A stretch of DNA of 45,071 bases from NCBI GenBank assembly GCA_040266255.1, contig JBDQEV010000007.1, positions 1 to 45,071 on the forward strand, written 5' to 3'. Under the pieces are notes generated by a model. It made no database searches and had not been told where the DNA came from. It saw nothing but the letters and a program-made list of their open reading frames with translations. Numbering within the stretch: the stretch's first letter is position 1; every line of letters begins with the position of its first letter. Both the position numbers and the translations under genes were made by a program. Origin of the DNA: Comchoanobacter sp040266255. GTDB taxonomy: Bacteria; Pseudomonadota; Gammaproteobacteria; Comchoanobacterales; Comchoanobacteraceae. Below are positions 32,284 through 42,035 of this stretch, one piece after another.

Positions 32284-35103
32284 ATGTCCATCCAGTTAAT
32301 CAATGCCAGAAAAAACAATTTAAAAGTTGATCAATTAACAGTTGAGCACAACAAACTGATCATTTTTAGCGGACCATCAGGATCAGGAAAATCTACCCTG
32401 GCGCTTGGCACAATTTATGCAGAAGCCTATAAACGCTACGTTAGCTCTTTATCCAGTTATGCGAGACAATTTCTATCTGTCCTTCCTGAAACTGAAGTAG
32501 ACTCTATAGAAGGATTACCCCCAGCGATCGCAATTGAGCAAAAAGCAACGTCACACAATCCACGCTCTACTGTAGGTACAGTGACTGAAATCTACGACTA
32601 TGTCAGGCTACTTTATGCTAGAATTGGTGTACCTCACTGCCCTATCCATAAAACCTCATTGGCAGCCTTTAGCATTAGCCAAATTATAGACTTACTGCTT
32701 GAAAAGCATCTTGATGAAAAAGTGATTATCTTAGCCCCCCTGAAACAGGGACAGTCAGGCGCTCATGATACAGTCATTCAAGATGCCATCAACCAAGGTT
32801 TTGTTCGTGCTCGACTCAATGGTAGCATTCAAAGACTGATCGAAATAAATATAGACCCTAAAAAGAAAAACACACTTGAGCTGGTCATTGATAGACTCAC
32901 AATTACTAAAGATCAGCAGCGTTTAGCTGACTCTTTAGAACTTTGCAATCATTATGGCAATGGCCGCATCTTGGTTTGTTTAAAAGAAACTGATGAAGAT
33001 TTACTATATTCTACTAATCATGCTTGTAGCCAGTGTGGCTTTAGTATAGATCACTTAGAACCTAAGCTATTCTCATTTAATAGCCCTATTGGTGCATGCA
33101 GTAGTTGTGACGGTCTTGGTATGCGGAGATTCATTAAGCCTGAAAGCATTATTACAAATGAGTCCCTCAGCTTAGAAGATGGTGCACTCAGGTTCTGGGA
33201 TACAAGCCACAAACACTACTGGGCAGTACTTCAATCCGTTGCTAAACACTTAGAAATTGCAACTGATACGCCTTGGAATCAGCTAGACGAAGCAGACCAG
33301 GACTGTATCCTGTATGGCTCTAAGCAACGCATCAAAATGACTTATCCTAACATTTATGGCAAGCCTATTACCCGTATCAAAGCATTTGAAGGCGTTATTC
33401 CCAACTTAGAAAGACGATATCAAGAAACAGAAACTGTCAGTATCAAAGAGTCTATTGGAAAATTACTCGCCTTTTCTGCCTGCAGCACTTGCAATGGCTC
33501 AAGATTAAATGAAAAAGCACGACACGTCATGATTCATGACCAAGCAATCTCTACCACTGTGAGTTTACCGATCAATGAACTGCTTAACTGGTGCCAATCT
33601 TTAAATCTCACGCCATTTGAAGCTGAAATTGCTGATAAAATTCTGACTGAAATTAAAAATAGAACACAATTCTTAATGAGTGTTGGCTTAAACTACTTAT
33701 TCTTGAATCGTGCTGCTGATACCTTATCAGGAGGCGAGGCTCAGCGCATTCGACTAGCCAGTCAAATTGGCTCTGGGTTAGTTGGTGTGATGTATGTTCT
33801 AGATGAACCTTCTATTGGTTTGCATATGCGTGACAACCACCGATTGATTCAAACTCTAATCAAATTAAGGGACTTAGGCAATACGGTCATTGTAGTTGAG
33901 CATGATGAAGAGACCATGTATCATGCTGATTACATCTATGATATCGGTCCTGGCGCAGGCATACATGGTGGTGAAGTCACTGCAAGCGGAACTGCAGATG
34001 AATTAAAAAACAACCCAAAGTCACTCACTGGAAAATACCTTTCTGGTCAACTAGACATTCCTGTTCCCAGCAAAAGGCAAGCCCCTAGTGATCACTGGAT
34101 TAAAATACTTGGAGCAAGATGCCATAATCTAAAGAGCATTAATGTTGATATTCCAGTTGGCTTAATCACATGTGTCACTGGTGTATCTGGTTCTGGGAAG
34201 TCCACATTGATCAATGATACGCTACATCCATTCATCCACAATAAGCTTTTTAAAGCAAACTGGCCCATAGGTGAATGCGATGACATTTTAGGCATTCAAC
34301 ACATTGATAAAGTGATTGATATTGATCAGTCCCCTATTGGACGTACACCAAGATCAAATCCTGCAACATATACTGGCGTATTCTCGCATATCAGAGACTT
34401 GTTCTCACAAACTGAAGAAGCAAGATCTCGTGGTTACCAGCCAGGGCGCTTTAGCTTCAATGTCAAAGGAGGACGTTGTGAGGCATGTAGTGGAGACGGA
34501 CTTATTAAAGTAGAAATGCACTTCCTTTCAGATGTATACGTGACTTGCAGTATCTGTCAAGGTAAGCGCTTTAATCGAGAAACTCTCTCAGTAACCTACA
34601 AAGGACTCAACATACATGAAGTCTTAGACCTCACAGTAGAAGAGGCAATCACAATATTCAAAAACATTCCTAAAATCTATAAAAAAGTTCAGACACTTTC
34701 TGATGTTGGGCTTGGATATATCAAGTTGGGCCAAAGCGCGACCACACTTTCAGGCGGAGAGGCACAACGCATTAAACTTGCCAAAGAGCTCTCTAAACGA
34801 TCCACTGGACAAACGCTCTTCATATTTGATGAACCTACTACAGGCTTGCATTTCCATGATATTGCAAAATTGATGCAGGTCATCCAGTCACTACGTGACC
34901 AAGGCAATACTGTCGTTATTATCGAGCATAATATTGACGTGATCAAGACCGCTGACTGGATCATAGATATTGGTCCAGAAGGCGGAACTGCAGGTGGTGA
35001 GGTTGTCGCATTTGGGTCCCCTGAAAAAATCATATCCTCTACTAAGTCATATACAACACCGTACATTCGTGAAGCTCTAAATAAATCTAAATTGACAGAG
35101 TAA
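32284..35103 (+). CDS. uvrA: Excinuclease ABC subunit A
   Basis: DNA damage recognition ATPase of nucleotide excision repair. From ATG 32284 it is 939 aa (E. coli 940). There are two ABC modules: Walker A GPSGSGKST and GVSGSGKST, two signatures LSGGEAQRIRLA and LSGGEAQRIKLA, and Walker B VLDEPSIGLHMRDN and IFDEPTTGLHFHD. Zinc-binding Cys pairs are in HACSQCGFSI-type (CSQCGFSIDH, CSSCDGLG) and CEACSGDG with CSICQG. It follows ispB by 63 bp. Confidence 0.97.
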   Translation: MSIQLINARKNNLKVDQLTVEHNKLIIFSGPSGSGKSTLALGTIYAEAYKRYVSSLSSYARQFLSVLPETEVDSIEGLPPAIAIEQKATSHNPRSTVGTVTEIYDYVRLLYARIGVPHCPIHKTSLAAFSISQIIDLLLEKHLDEKVIILAPLKQGQSGAHDTVIQDAINQGFVRARLNGSIQRLIEINIDPKKKNTLELVIDRLTITKDQQRLADSLELCNHYGNGRILVCLKETDEDLLYSTNHACSQCGFSIDHLEPKLFSFNSPIGACSSCDGLGMRRFIKPESIITNESLSLEDGALRFWDTSHKHYWAVLQSVAKHLEIATDTPWNQLDEADQDCILYGSKQRIKMTYPNIYGKPITRIKAFEGVIPNLERRYQETETVSIKESIGKLLAFSACSTCNGSRLNEKARHVMIHDQAISTTVSLPINELLNWCQSLNLTPFEAEIADKILTEIKNRTQFLMSVGLNYLFLNRAADTLSGGEAQRIRLASQIGSGLVGVMYVLDEPSIGLHMRDNHRLIQTLIKLRDLGNTVIVVEHDEETMYHADYIYDIGPGAGIHGGEVTASGTADELKNNPKSLTGKYLSGQLDIPVPSKRQAPSDHWIKILGARCHNLKSINVDIPVGLITCVTGVSGSGKSTLINDTLHPFIHNKLFKANWPIGECDDILGIQHIDKVIDIDQSPIGRTPRSNPATYTGVFSHIRDLFSQTEEARSRGYQPGRFSFNVKGGRCEACSGDGLIKVEMHFLSDVYVTCSICQGKRFNRETLSVTYKGLNIHEVLDLTVEEAITIFKNIPKIYKKVQTLSDVGLGYIKLGQSATTLSGGEAQRIKLAKELSKRSTGQTLFIFDEPTTGLHFHDIAKLMQVIQSLRDQGNTVVIIEHNIDVIKTADWIIDIGPEGGTAGGEVVAFGSPEKIISSTKSYTTPYIREALNKSKLTE

Positions 35104-35148
35104 TCAGCAATTGATAAACTAATATTACGAAAATCAACATCATAATAT

Positions 35149-36348
35149 ATGTCTTCACTTCGATCAAAACAACTCGGTGGCGTCATGCTAATTTCTGGCA
35201 CAGCAATTGGTGTAGGCATGCTCGCTTCACCAATCGCAACTGGCGCCAGTGGCATCCTGACCGCTATTGCATTATTGTTATCGTTATGCGGATATACACT
35301 TATTACTCTATTTGTTTATTTAGAAGCACTATATTATTCAGATGACGCATCCATTAATCTTGTTTCTCTTTGCCAAAATCTATCTGGGAACAAAGCTGCT
35401 ATTTTTGCGTGGGTGCTATTCTTAGGCCTTCTCTATATTGTTGCTGCTGCTTATATCTTAACGATAGGAGGTGTGATTGCAAGCGCTCACCCTGCACTCA
35501 ATGATTCACAAATCTTATCTAGTTTATTATTTACCCTTATTTTTGCATTCATCTCAGTATTTGGAATCAAATGGATTGATCGTGCAAATCGATTCTTGAC
35601 CCTCAGCTTGCTCTTTTTGTTTGTAGTATTAGTCACCAAGGGTTCTCAATTTGTGACCCTGGATAACTTAAAAGGCGGACAACCTATTCAAGCTATTAGC
35701 GCCCTACCTGCAGTTGTTACCGCTTATACTTTCCAAATTATTCTTCCAAGCATCAGGCAATACTTAGATAATGATCTCAAGCTTCTCAGACAAACATTAA
35801 AAATTGGCTGTTTGATTCCTTTAAGTCTATATCTCATATGGCACGTCATTATTCTTGGTCTGCTTCCCTTTGATGGTCCTGAAAGCTTACAAAGCATTTT
35901 AAGCGAAGGTGGTGACCAAGTCAGCCATATGATCAGTGCAATCAACTTCCATCATAAACTGAGTGGCTTTAGTGCATTAATTAGCGGCTTTACATTCTTT
36001 GCAATTTCAACTTCCTTTTGGGGAGTCATGGTCAGCTTAATGGACTTTATCTCAGACGGGCTGAATTTAAAACGTTTTAAATCAGGCCATTTATATGCAC
36101 TTTTATTGGCATTTTCACCACCTTTATTGCTTGCAATTTTTGCGCCGAGTTCTTTTTTAGACTTCGTAAAATATGCTGGAATTATTATTTTAGCACTATA
36201 CGGATTACTGCCCATTTATTTAATATATAATGCTAGGTATCGTTTAATGCTTCATAGTCCAGCAAGACTAAATAGTGGAAAACCATTTTTATTCGCATTA
36301 CTACTAGTCACCATACTTCTAATTATTATCTCAGTCACACTATCTTAA
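35149..36348 (+). CDS. Aromatic amino acid permease (HAAAP / TyrP-Mtr type)
   Basis: A 399 aa inner-membrane protein with about 11 helices. The N-terminal stretch GGVMLISGTAIGVGMLASPI, followed by LCGYTLITLFVYLEALYY, is the signature of the hydroxy/aromatic amino acid permease family (TyrP, Mtr, TnaB), proton-linked importers of tyrosine or tryptophan. PAVVTAYTFQIILPSIRQYL is the mid-protein motif. The substrate cannot be set by sequence alone. An intracellular organism unable to make aromatic amino acids would need it; that is inference. Confidence 0.88.
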   Translation: MSSLRSKQLGGVMLISGTAIGVGMLASPIATGASGILTAIALLLSLCGYTLITLFVYLEALYYSDDASINLVSLCQNLSGNKAAIFAWVLFLGLLYIVAAAYILTIGGVIASAHPALNDSQILSSLLFTLIFAFISVFGIKWIDRANRFLTLSLLFLFVVLVTKGSQFVTLDNLKGGQPIQAISALPAVVTAYTFQIILPSIRQYLDNDLKLLRQTLKIGCLIPLSLYLIWHVIILGLLPFDGPESLQSILSEGGDQVSHMISAINFHHKLSGFSALISGFTFFAISTSFWGVMVSLMDFISDGLNLKRFKSGHLYALLLAFSPPLLLAIFAPSSFLDFVKYAGIIILALYGLLPIYLIYNARYRLMLHSPARLNSGKPFLFALLLVTILLIIISVTLS

Positions 36349-36366
36349 CCCAGTTGATTTCGTGCG

Positions 36367-36395
36367 TTGATAACTGTAAAATATTTTTATTTACT
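36367..36395 (+). promoter_or_regulatory. Possible promoter of the RND operon
   Basis: TTGATA (36367-36372) and TTTACT (36390-36395) with 17 bases between, about 12 bp before the ATG at 36407. The -10 match is weak. Confidence 0.35.
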
Positions 36396-36406
36396 GCTAA
36401 GTTATC

Positions 36407-37615
36407 ATGGACTCGATACAGCAAAAAATGATCAGCAGACTAGCATTAGTGACTACGGTTATTATAGCAATACTACTTATCACTCAGCCAACAGTTGACA
36501 CCAATCAACCTGAAGACAGCATCATTAGTGTTACTTCAATACAGGTGCAATGCAGCCATAACCCCAAACTTGTCAAGCTTTATGGAAAGGTAATACCTCA
36601 TGACCCAAAAAACATTGATAGTGAAGTTTCCTCCAGTGTGCTTGAAACTCTAAAGAAGTCAGGTGATCAAATTACTGCAGGTGAAACTCTAATCATACTC
36701 GACAATGAGAAAATCCTGCAACAGCAGTCCGCACTTAAGCTTGAAATATCATCTATAGAAAAACGGCTAACTGCTAGCATTAAGTCTCTTGCAATGGAGA
36801 TAGAGCTATTAAAACATGAAACACAACTATTAAAAAGAGCGCATGAGGAGCTCACTCGATACCAAAGCCTTAGCGATGCATACAAAAGTAAAAGTATGCT
36901 CAAAACATATGAAGACGCTGTCAGCAAACAAGAGAAACAAGTGCTGATACATCAGCAAAAAATCACTCAATATGAACAGCAAATTACAAGTGATAAAAAC
37001 CAGAGAAGCATTACATTAACGCAACTCGCACAGAGCGAATTAGATCTAGACAATACAGTCATTACCGCTCCTATCGATGGCATCATACAATCATCACATA
37101 TCAAAGTTGGTGATGTAGTGAGTCCTGGAAGTGCAATGCTCACAATTGTAAACCCCAACAGAGTATATATTAATGCATTTATCCCTACTCAATACCTAAC
37201 GCAACTAAATGTTGGCACTTCAAAAGCTTATTTAGACCATCCACAAAGACAACCGCTCGCATTACAGCGCTTAAATCAATCTATACAAGATGGCAGTGCA
37301 CACCTTGATGCAAGCTTCATCTTTTTAGAGCAGACTCCCAAACTGGCTTTAGGAGAAGTGATTTCATTACTTGTAGAGATTGATGTCAGTATTGAAAGCT
37401 GCCCAGTTCCAGAGTCATCCATCTATCAAGATTCATATATCTATGAAATTAACGAACAACTACTCAATGAAATCCGTATTGAAAAACTGGGTCTAACATA
37501 CAATGATGGACAAACACTTTATCTTGTGAGCGCCGAAGAAGACTTAACCAACAAAACTATCCTAACAACAAGACTGACTAATCCTAAAACCGGCACGAGG
37601 GTCAAGCATGAGTAA
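36407..37615 (+). CDS. RND efflux periplasmic adaptor (membrane fusion protein)
   Basis: A 402 aa HlyD/AcrA-type adaptor. An N-terminal helix (ALVTTVIIAILLITQPTV) anchors it in the inner membrane. A lipoyl half (SGDQITAGETLIILDNEKIL), a long coiled coil (about 100-200) and the second lipoyl half (VITAPIDGIIQSSHIKVGDV) followed by VSPGSAMLTIV and a beta-barrel domain are all visible. It couples the pump encoded by the next gene to an outer-membrane channel. No channel gene is present in the window. It overlaps the pump gene by 8 bp. Confidence 0.9.
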   Translation: MDSIQQKMISRLALVTTVIIAILLITQPTVDTNQPEDSIISVTSIQVQCSHNPKLVKLYGKVIPHDPKNIDSEVSSSVLETLKKSGDQITAGETLIILDNEKILQQQSALKLEISSIEKRLTASIKSLAMEIELLKHETQLLKRAHEELTRYQSLSDAYKSKSMLKTYEDAVSKQEKQVLIHQQKITQYEQQITSDKNQRSITLTQLAQSELDLDNTVITAPIDGIIQSSHIKVGDVVSPGSAMLTIVNPNRVYINAFIPTQYLTQLNVGTSKAYLDHPQRQPLALQRLNQSIQDGSAHLDASFIFLEQTPKLALGEVISLLVEIDVSIESCPVPESSIYQDSYIYEINEQLLNEIRIEKLGLTYNDGQTLYLVSAEEDLTNKTILTTRLTNPKTGTRVKHE

Positions 37616-40600
37616 CAAACCCTACAAGCCATTTTCTTACTGTGTCAACCACCCAGTGTTTGCTCATATCTTATTAATTCTCATATTGAGTATTGGCATT
37701 GTTGCTATTTTTAATATTCAAACACAGTTAATTCCAAATTTAAAGATTCCTCAAGTCTACATCAACTTTTTATGGCCTGGATCAGATGCCAAACAGGTTG
37801 AAGAAAGTATCATTATCCCTGCAGAAGATGCACTTCAAAGCCAAAATGGTTTGGAAGATATTATCGCAGTTTCTCGCTCAGGCAGTGGCACAATGATCTT
37901 AAAGTTTCCTCAAACTCAGAATATGCAAGATGCACGGCAAAAAGCACTTCAAAATCTCGACAGAGTAAAGTTCCCCAGCCAAATGGAAGACTATATTCTG
38001 AACATCATTGAACCCAGGGAGCAAATTGCTAGGATTGCATATACCGCCCCACTTGATCAACTGGAAAGTATTAGCAAAGCCATCAAAAGCAGTCTTAATG
38101 CCTATCAAATCAATTCAATAGAAAGATTTGGCATTCCAGAATATCAGCTTGAGCTCGAGTTAAATCCTACCTGGATCCAAAACCATCGCATTACACATCA
38201 TGCATTAATCATGAAAATACGTGAGATGCTATCCAAACAACCAACAGGATTTGTTGGAGAAGATGGCATATACACTGCTTCTGAGGTTGGCTTGAGCACT
38301 GAGGATGTTATTTCTCTAAATTGGGCGATTAAATTTGATCAGGATGACGCACTAATACCCGCAAAAGAGATTTTCAACTCGGCAAAACTCGCCAATGCTG
38401 AGGAAAGTGTACAGTATTTCCAGAATCAAGAGCCTTTAGGTGAAATAAGAGTTTACCGTGCTGAAGAAGAGGACTTAATGTCACTATCACAACGTCTTAC
38501 ATCTTGGGTGGAGGCTCAAGAATTTGATCAACTAAATCTCCAAGTTTACAACCAAACTTGGAAATACTTCATCGACCGGATGATGCTAATTATCAAAAAT
38601 GGAGCTGTAGGACTTGCTCTAATTTTGGGCTTGCTTTCACTATTCTTAAGTCATCGATATGCACTATGGGTTGCAGCAGGACTACCCATCTCAATTTTAG
38701 GGACCATTGCATTCATGTATTTAATGAACCTTCATATCAGTATGATTTCCTTATTTGCTGTTATTTTAAGTTTGGGCATTATTGTAGATGATGCAATAGT
38801 GGTTGCAGAACAATCATCAACATTACAGCATAAATTGCCTGCAAATGATGCTTGCAGTATTGCTGCAAGCCAAATGTTTAAACCTGTTATGACATCATCA
38901 TTAACCACATTGGCAGCCTTTTTCCCCTTATTATTTATTTCTGGTGTTTCTGGACAGTTTCTACGTGAAATTCCTATTGTCGTCATTACTGTTATTATCG
39001 CATCATTAGTAGAGTGCTTTTTAATCTTACCAAAACATCTTAGTGTTGCTAGTATAACCCCTACTAAAGCCAATCGGTTTCAAATCTACTTTCGCCATTT
39101 TAGAATCAAATACTTTTTGCCATTAATTCGGTTTTCTATTTACAATAGGTGGCTTGTGATTTCAAGCGCTCTATCTTTTGTCATCGTCACGATAACATTG
39201 ATTGCGACTTCTAGAATCCAGTTTAGCTTCTTTCCAAGCTTCTCCTCAGACCAGATTACACTAGAAGTTGGCTTTGACCCAAGCACAAGCCATATAGATA
39301 AACAAAAGTATTTATATGATTTAGAAACTGCGTTGACCAAAACTAGCATGGATTTTGATGAGAATATGATTGATCACTATCATATCGTTATGAATCAGAG
39401 AATTGAAGAGCGTGTTTCTGCAAACCCTATTACTGAGGGTATTCATGTATGGCTAACTGACCAAGACCAACGTAAGATAAAGAATGATGATTTCTTAGAG
39501 TTACTTCGTAAAAACGTACCGACTTCTCCGCTTGTAACTCAACTATATATTGATCAGCCAAGAGGAGGACCTCCGAGTGACCAAATACAAATTGAATTGG
39601 TTGGGGAACATGAGAATATTGTTGCAGCAGCAACTGAGTTAAAAGCAGCTTTAAGAACTTATCAGGGCTTATATGATATTGCAGATGATGTAGCTTCAAT
39701 CATACCAAATCACTTTTACCAAATAGATCCATTAGCGATTTATACAGGCCTCAACAGCAATGCATTACAGAATCAAGTCCAATCCTACTTGAATCAAAGC
39801 AGGAATTGGTCCTTAAATAATCAAGGGGATGATCTTGATGTGGTAATAACAATGCCTGATGAGCAAATATCGCTACAATCTAATTTAGATGATATGCCAA
39901 TTCAAGTGACAGAAAATACTATTTTGCCGTTATCAAGCATCACAAAGAAAACGATCACTTATTTACCTCAAACCTTAATTAGAAAGAACCAATCACGCAC
40001 TTACACCGTCACAGCTAAAGTGAATGCGTCTATCACGAATACTTATGAAGTTGAGGCACTTTTAGCTTCTAAAACCTTACCCGAATTAAGGGGCAAACAC
40101 AAAATCCTAACCAATACTGGCGAAATCAAAGCAGATCAAGGAAAAACGATTCAAGAGCTAAAAGCTGGCGCATTGATTGGCTTTGCTGTTATTTACCTAG
40201 TGCTCTCATGGTCTTTAAGCTCTTTTGTTCAACCTATCGCAATACTACTCACTCTTCCCCTTGCGATGATGGGTGGCATATTAGGACACTGGATCTTAGG
40301 ATTTGATATCACACTGCTCTCCCTCTTTGGATTTTTTGGGCTAGCTGGTGTAACAGTCAATGACTCCATTATACTATCACTGAAATACCAAGAACTGAGA
40401 ACTAAGCTCTCTAATGATCATGCTTTGATCAATGCATCTTATCTCAGATTTAGACCTGTTTTACTCACATCACTCACCACTGTTGGTGGCCTTCTACCGT
40501 TAATGTTTGAAACCTCTTTCCAAGCACAGTTTATCATCCCTATGGCCATTACGATTGCATTTGGCTTACTATTTGGTACACTCTGGATTTTGATATTTTT

Positions 40601-40646
40601 ACCAGCTATACTTAGCTTTATGTCTAAACAGGATGCTCATGTCTGA
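37608..40646 (+). CDS. RND-family efflux pump permease
   Basis: A 1012 aa inner-membrane proton antiporter (AcrB 1049 aa). It begins with helix 1 (HILLILILSIGIVAIFNI) and has two large periplasmic loops. The TM4 proton-relay motif is intact in ILSLGIIVDDAIVVAEQSST (Asp pair near residue 393). The TM10 side reads FGLAGVTVNDSIILSLKYQE, with the usual Lys region replaced. Substrates cannot be predicted; HAE-type drug or lipid export is likely from the family. It lies directly after its adaptor and overlaps the small zinc-finger gene. Confidence 0.92.
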   Translation: MSNKPYKPFSYCVNHPVFAHILLILILSIGIVAIFNIQTQLIPNLKIPQVYINFLWPGSDAKQVEESIIIPAEDALQSQNGLEDIIAVSRSGSGTMILKFPQTQNMQDARQKALQNLDRVKFPSQMEDYILNIIEPREQIARIAYTAPLDQLESISKAIKSSLNAYQINSIERFGIPEYQLELELNPTWIQNHRITHHALIMKIREMLSKQPTGFVGEDGIYTASEVGLSTEDVISLNWAIKFDQDDALIPAKEIFNSAKLANAEESVQYFQNQEPLGEIRVYRAEEEDLMSLSQRLTSWVEAQEFDQLNLQVYNQTWKYFIDRMMLIIKNGAVGLALILGLLSLFLSHRYALWVAAGLPISILGTIAFMYLMNLHISMISLFAVILSLGIIVDDAIVVAEQSSTLQHKLPANDACSIAASQMFKPVMTSSLTTLAAFFPLLFISGVSGQFLREIPIVVITVIIASLVECFLILPKHLSVASITPTKANRFQIYFRHFRIKYFLPLIRFSIYNRWLVISSALSFVIVTITLIATSRIQFSFFPSFSSDQITLEVGFDPSTSHIDKQKYLYDLETALTKTSMDFDENMIDHYHIVMNQRIEERVSANPITEGIHVWLTDQDQRKIKNDDFLELLRKNVPTSPLVTQLYIDQPRGGPPSDQIQIELVGEHENIVAAATELKAALRTYQGLYDIADDVASIIPNHFYQIDPLAIYTGLNSNALQNQVQSYLNQSRNWSLNNQGDDLDVVITMPDEQISLQSNLDDMPIQVTENTILPLSSITKKTITYLPQTLIRKNQSRTYTVTAKVNASITNTYEVEALLASKTLPELRGKHKILTNTGEIKADQGKTIQELKAGALIGFAVIYLVLSWSLSSFVQPIAILLTLPLAMMGGILGHWILGFDITLLSLFGFFGLAGVTVNDSIILSLKYQELRTKLSNDHALINASYLRFRPVLLTSLTTVGGLLPLMFETSFQAQFIIPMAITIAFGLLFGTLWILIFLPAILSFMSKQDAHV

Positions 40647-40821
40647 AGTTAATGCCTTAAACAAACCTATTATACTTGTTCATAAAAAAACAATATCTTG
40701 TCCACCAAAATTGAGCACAAAGTGGAACCAGCACCCTAGTGTTACACTAAGACTAAAGCCCAACATTCCTAAGACATGTCCATACTGCAGCAAAACTTAC
40801 TTACTTCAAGAGAAAACCTAA
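40639..40821 (+). CDS. Zinc-finger (zf-CHCC) domain protein
   Basis: A 60 aa protein. The core SCPPKLSTKWNQHPSVTLRL and IPKTCPYCSKTYLL fits the zf-CHCC family (relative of the NDUFS6 C-terminus), with ligands Cys, His, Cys, Cys in C-P-x-W-N-x-HP...C-P-Y-C. Members are small proteins of unknown exact role, often near respiratory or protein-quality genes. The ATG at 40639 lies inside the pump gene's end and the TAA overlaps the next ATG (TAATG), so it is co-translated with its neighbours. ATG 40633 is an alternative. Confidence 0.8.
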   Translation: MSEVNALNKPIILVHKKTISCPPKLSTKWNQHPSVTLRLKPNIPKTCPYCSKTYLLQEKT

Positions 40822-42035
40822 TGAATAATATGAAACCTGTGCTAATTGTATCAGTTGCATCTACATTTTACTTTTTTATGTTTCTAGTCAGAGTAATGAT
40901 GGCTTCTATTATGGATGAGGTCTCTTCAACATTCTTACTCAACGAAAGTGCATTTGGGCTATTATCTGCCAGCTTTGTTATCTTTTACTCGCTATCTCAG
41001 ATTCCCTCAGGGCGACTGATTGATCAATACGGGGTCAGAAAGATTCTTTTAATCAGTACTGTCGGTGTCATTCTTAGCTCAATTTTATTCCAAGCTGCAA
41101 ATTCATTTACAGTTGCTTTTATTGCAAGAGCACTTCTTGGGCTGTCTTGTGGGTGTGCATTCATCGCGCCACTGAGCCTAACACACCAATGGCTAGATGA
41201 ACGACATTTCTCCCTGTCCGCAGGATTGATCCAGATGCTTGGTTGCTTTGGTGCTATCTTTAGTGGCACACCAATCATCACCCTGATTAATCATATTGGA
41301 TGGCGTGATGGCATTTTACTGTCTGCTGTTGTCGCATCATTGCTGCTAATGGTTTATTACCTTATCATTGAAGACAACACTAACATACAAGGGAAAAGTG
41401 AATCTTATCCGGTATTCATGGCTCTAAAAACAATTACTACCAATAGAAACTATCAACTCATTGGTATAGTAGCCATTGCATCTTGGGCCCCAATTGGTGG
41501 ATTCACAGAACTTTGGGGTGCAAAGTTCTTAATGCAACTCCAAGGCGTTAACTTATCTTTTGCCACAAACCAATTAATACTAACTTGGATCAGTATCGGT
41601 ATTGCAAGCCCTGTATTCGGGTTCATCACTGAATACATAAGCATGTATCGTGCAATTCTTATCAGTTATGTGACTGGACTTATTTCCATGCTTATTCTGA
41701 CATCAGGCTACACTACCTCTCCACTCAGTGTGTCTGTTCTACTGTTCTTAATGGGAATTGCCGCTGGTGGACAACCTGTTGCATTTGGTATGATTAATCG
41801 AATTAGCTCTGATCGGTTACTGGCAACTGCTGTTGGCGTATGTAATATTTGTGTTATCGCAGGTGCATTCATTATGCAACCACTCATTGGTCAAATTCTA
41901 GCCATCACACAAGAATATGACATACCAGTCATCTACAGTTATTCAATTGCATTTACCCCTATTGCACTCACCCTGATCACAGGCATCATCGCTGCAAAAT
42001 TTGTTCACTTAGAAAATAAAGTAGGAGACAACTAA
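40821..42035 (+). CDS. Major facilitator superfamily transporter
   Basis: A 404 aa protein with 12 helices. The MFS loop 2-3 motif is clear in LSQIPSGRLIDQYGVRKILL (G-R-L-x-D-x-x-G-x-R-K). The TM5 region reads IQMLGCFGAIFSGTPIITLI. From ATG 40821, overlapping the stop of the preceding gene by one base; a longer start at 40776 would overlap the zinc-finger gene. The substrate is not predictable. Similar MFS proteins in intracellular Legionella-type bacteria (Pht family) import amino acids or nucleosides, but I cannot assign this one. Confidence 0.88.
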   Translation: MNNMKPVLIVSVASTFYFFMFLVRVMMASIMDEVSSTFLLNESAFGLLSASFVIFYSLSQIPSGRLIDQYGVRKILLISTVGVILSSILFQAANSFTVAFIARALLGLSCGCAFIAPLSLTHQWLDERHFSLSAGLIQMLGCFGAIFSGTPIITLINHIGWRDGILLSAVVASLLLMVYYLIIEDNTNIQGKSESYPVFMALKTITTNRNYQLIGIVAIASWAPIGGFTELWGAKFLMQLQGVNLSFATNQLILTWISIGIASPVFGFITEYISMYRAILISYVTGLISMLILTSGYTTSPLSVSVLLFLMGIAAGGQPVAFGMINRISSDRLLATAVGVCNICVIAGAFIMQPLIGQILAITQEYDIPVIYSYSIAFTPIALTLITGIIAAKFVHLENKVGDN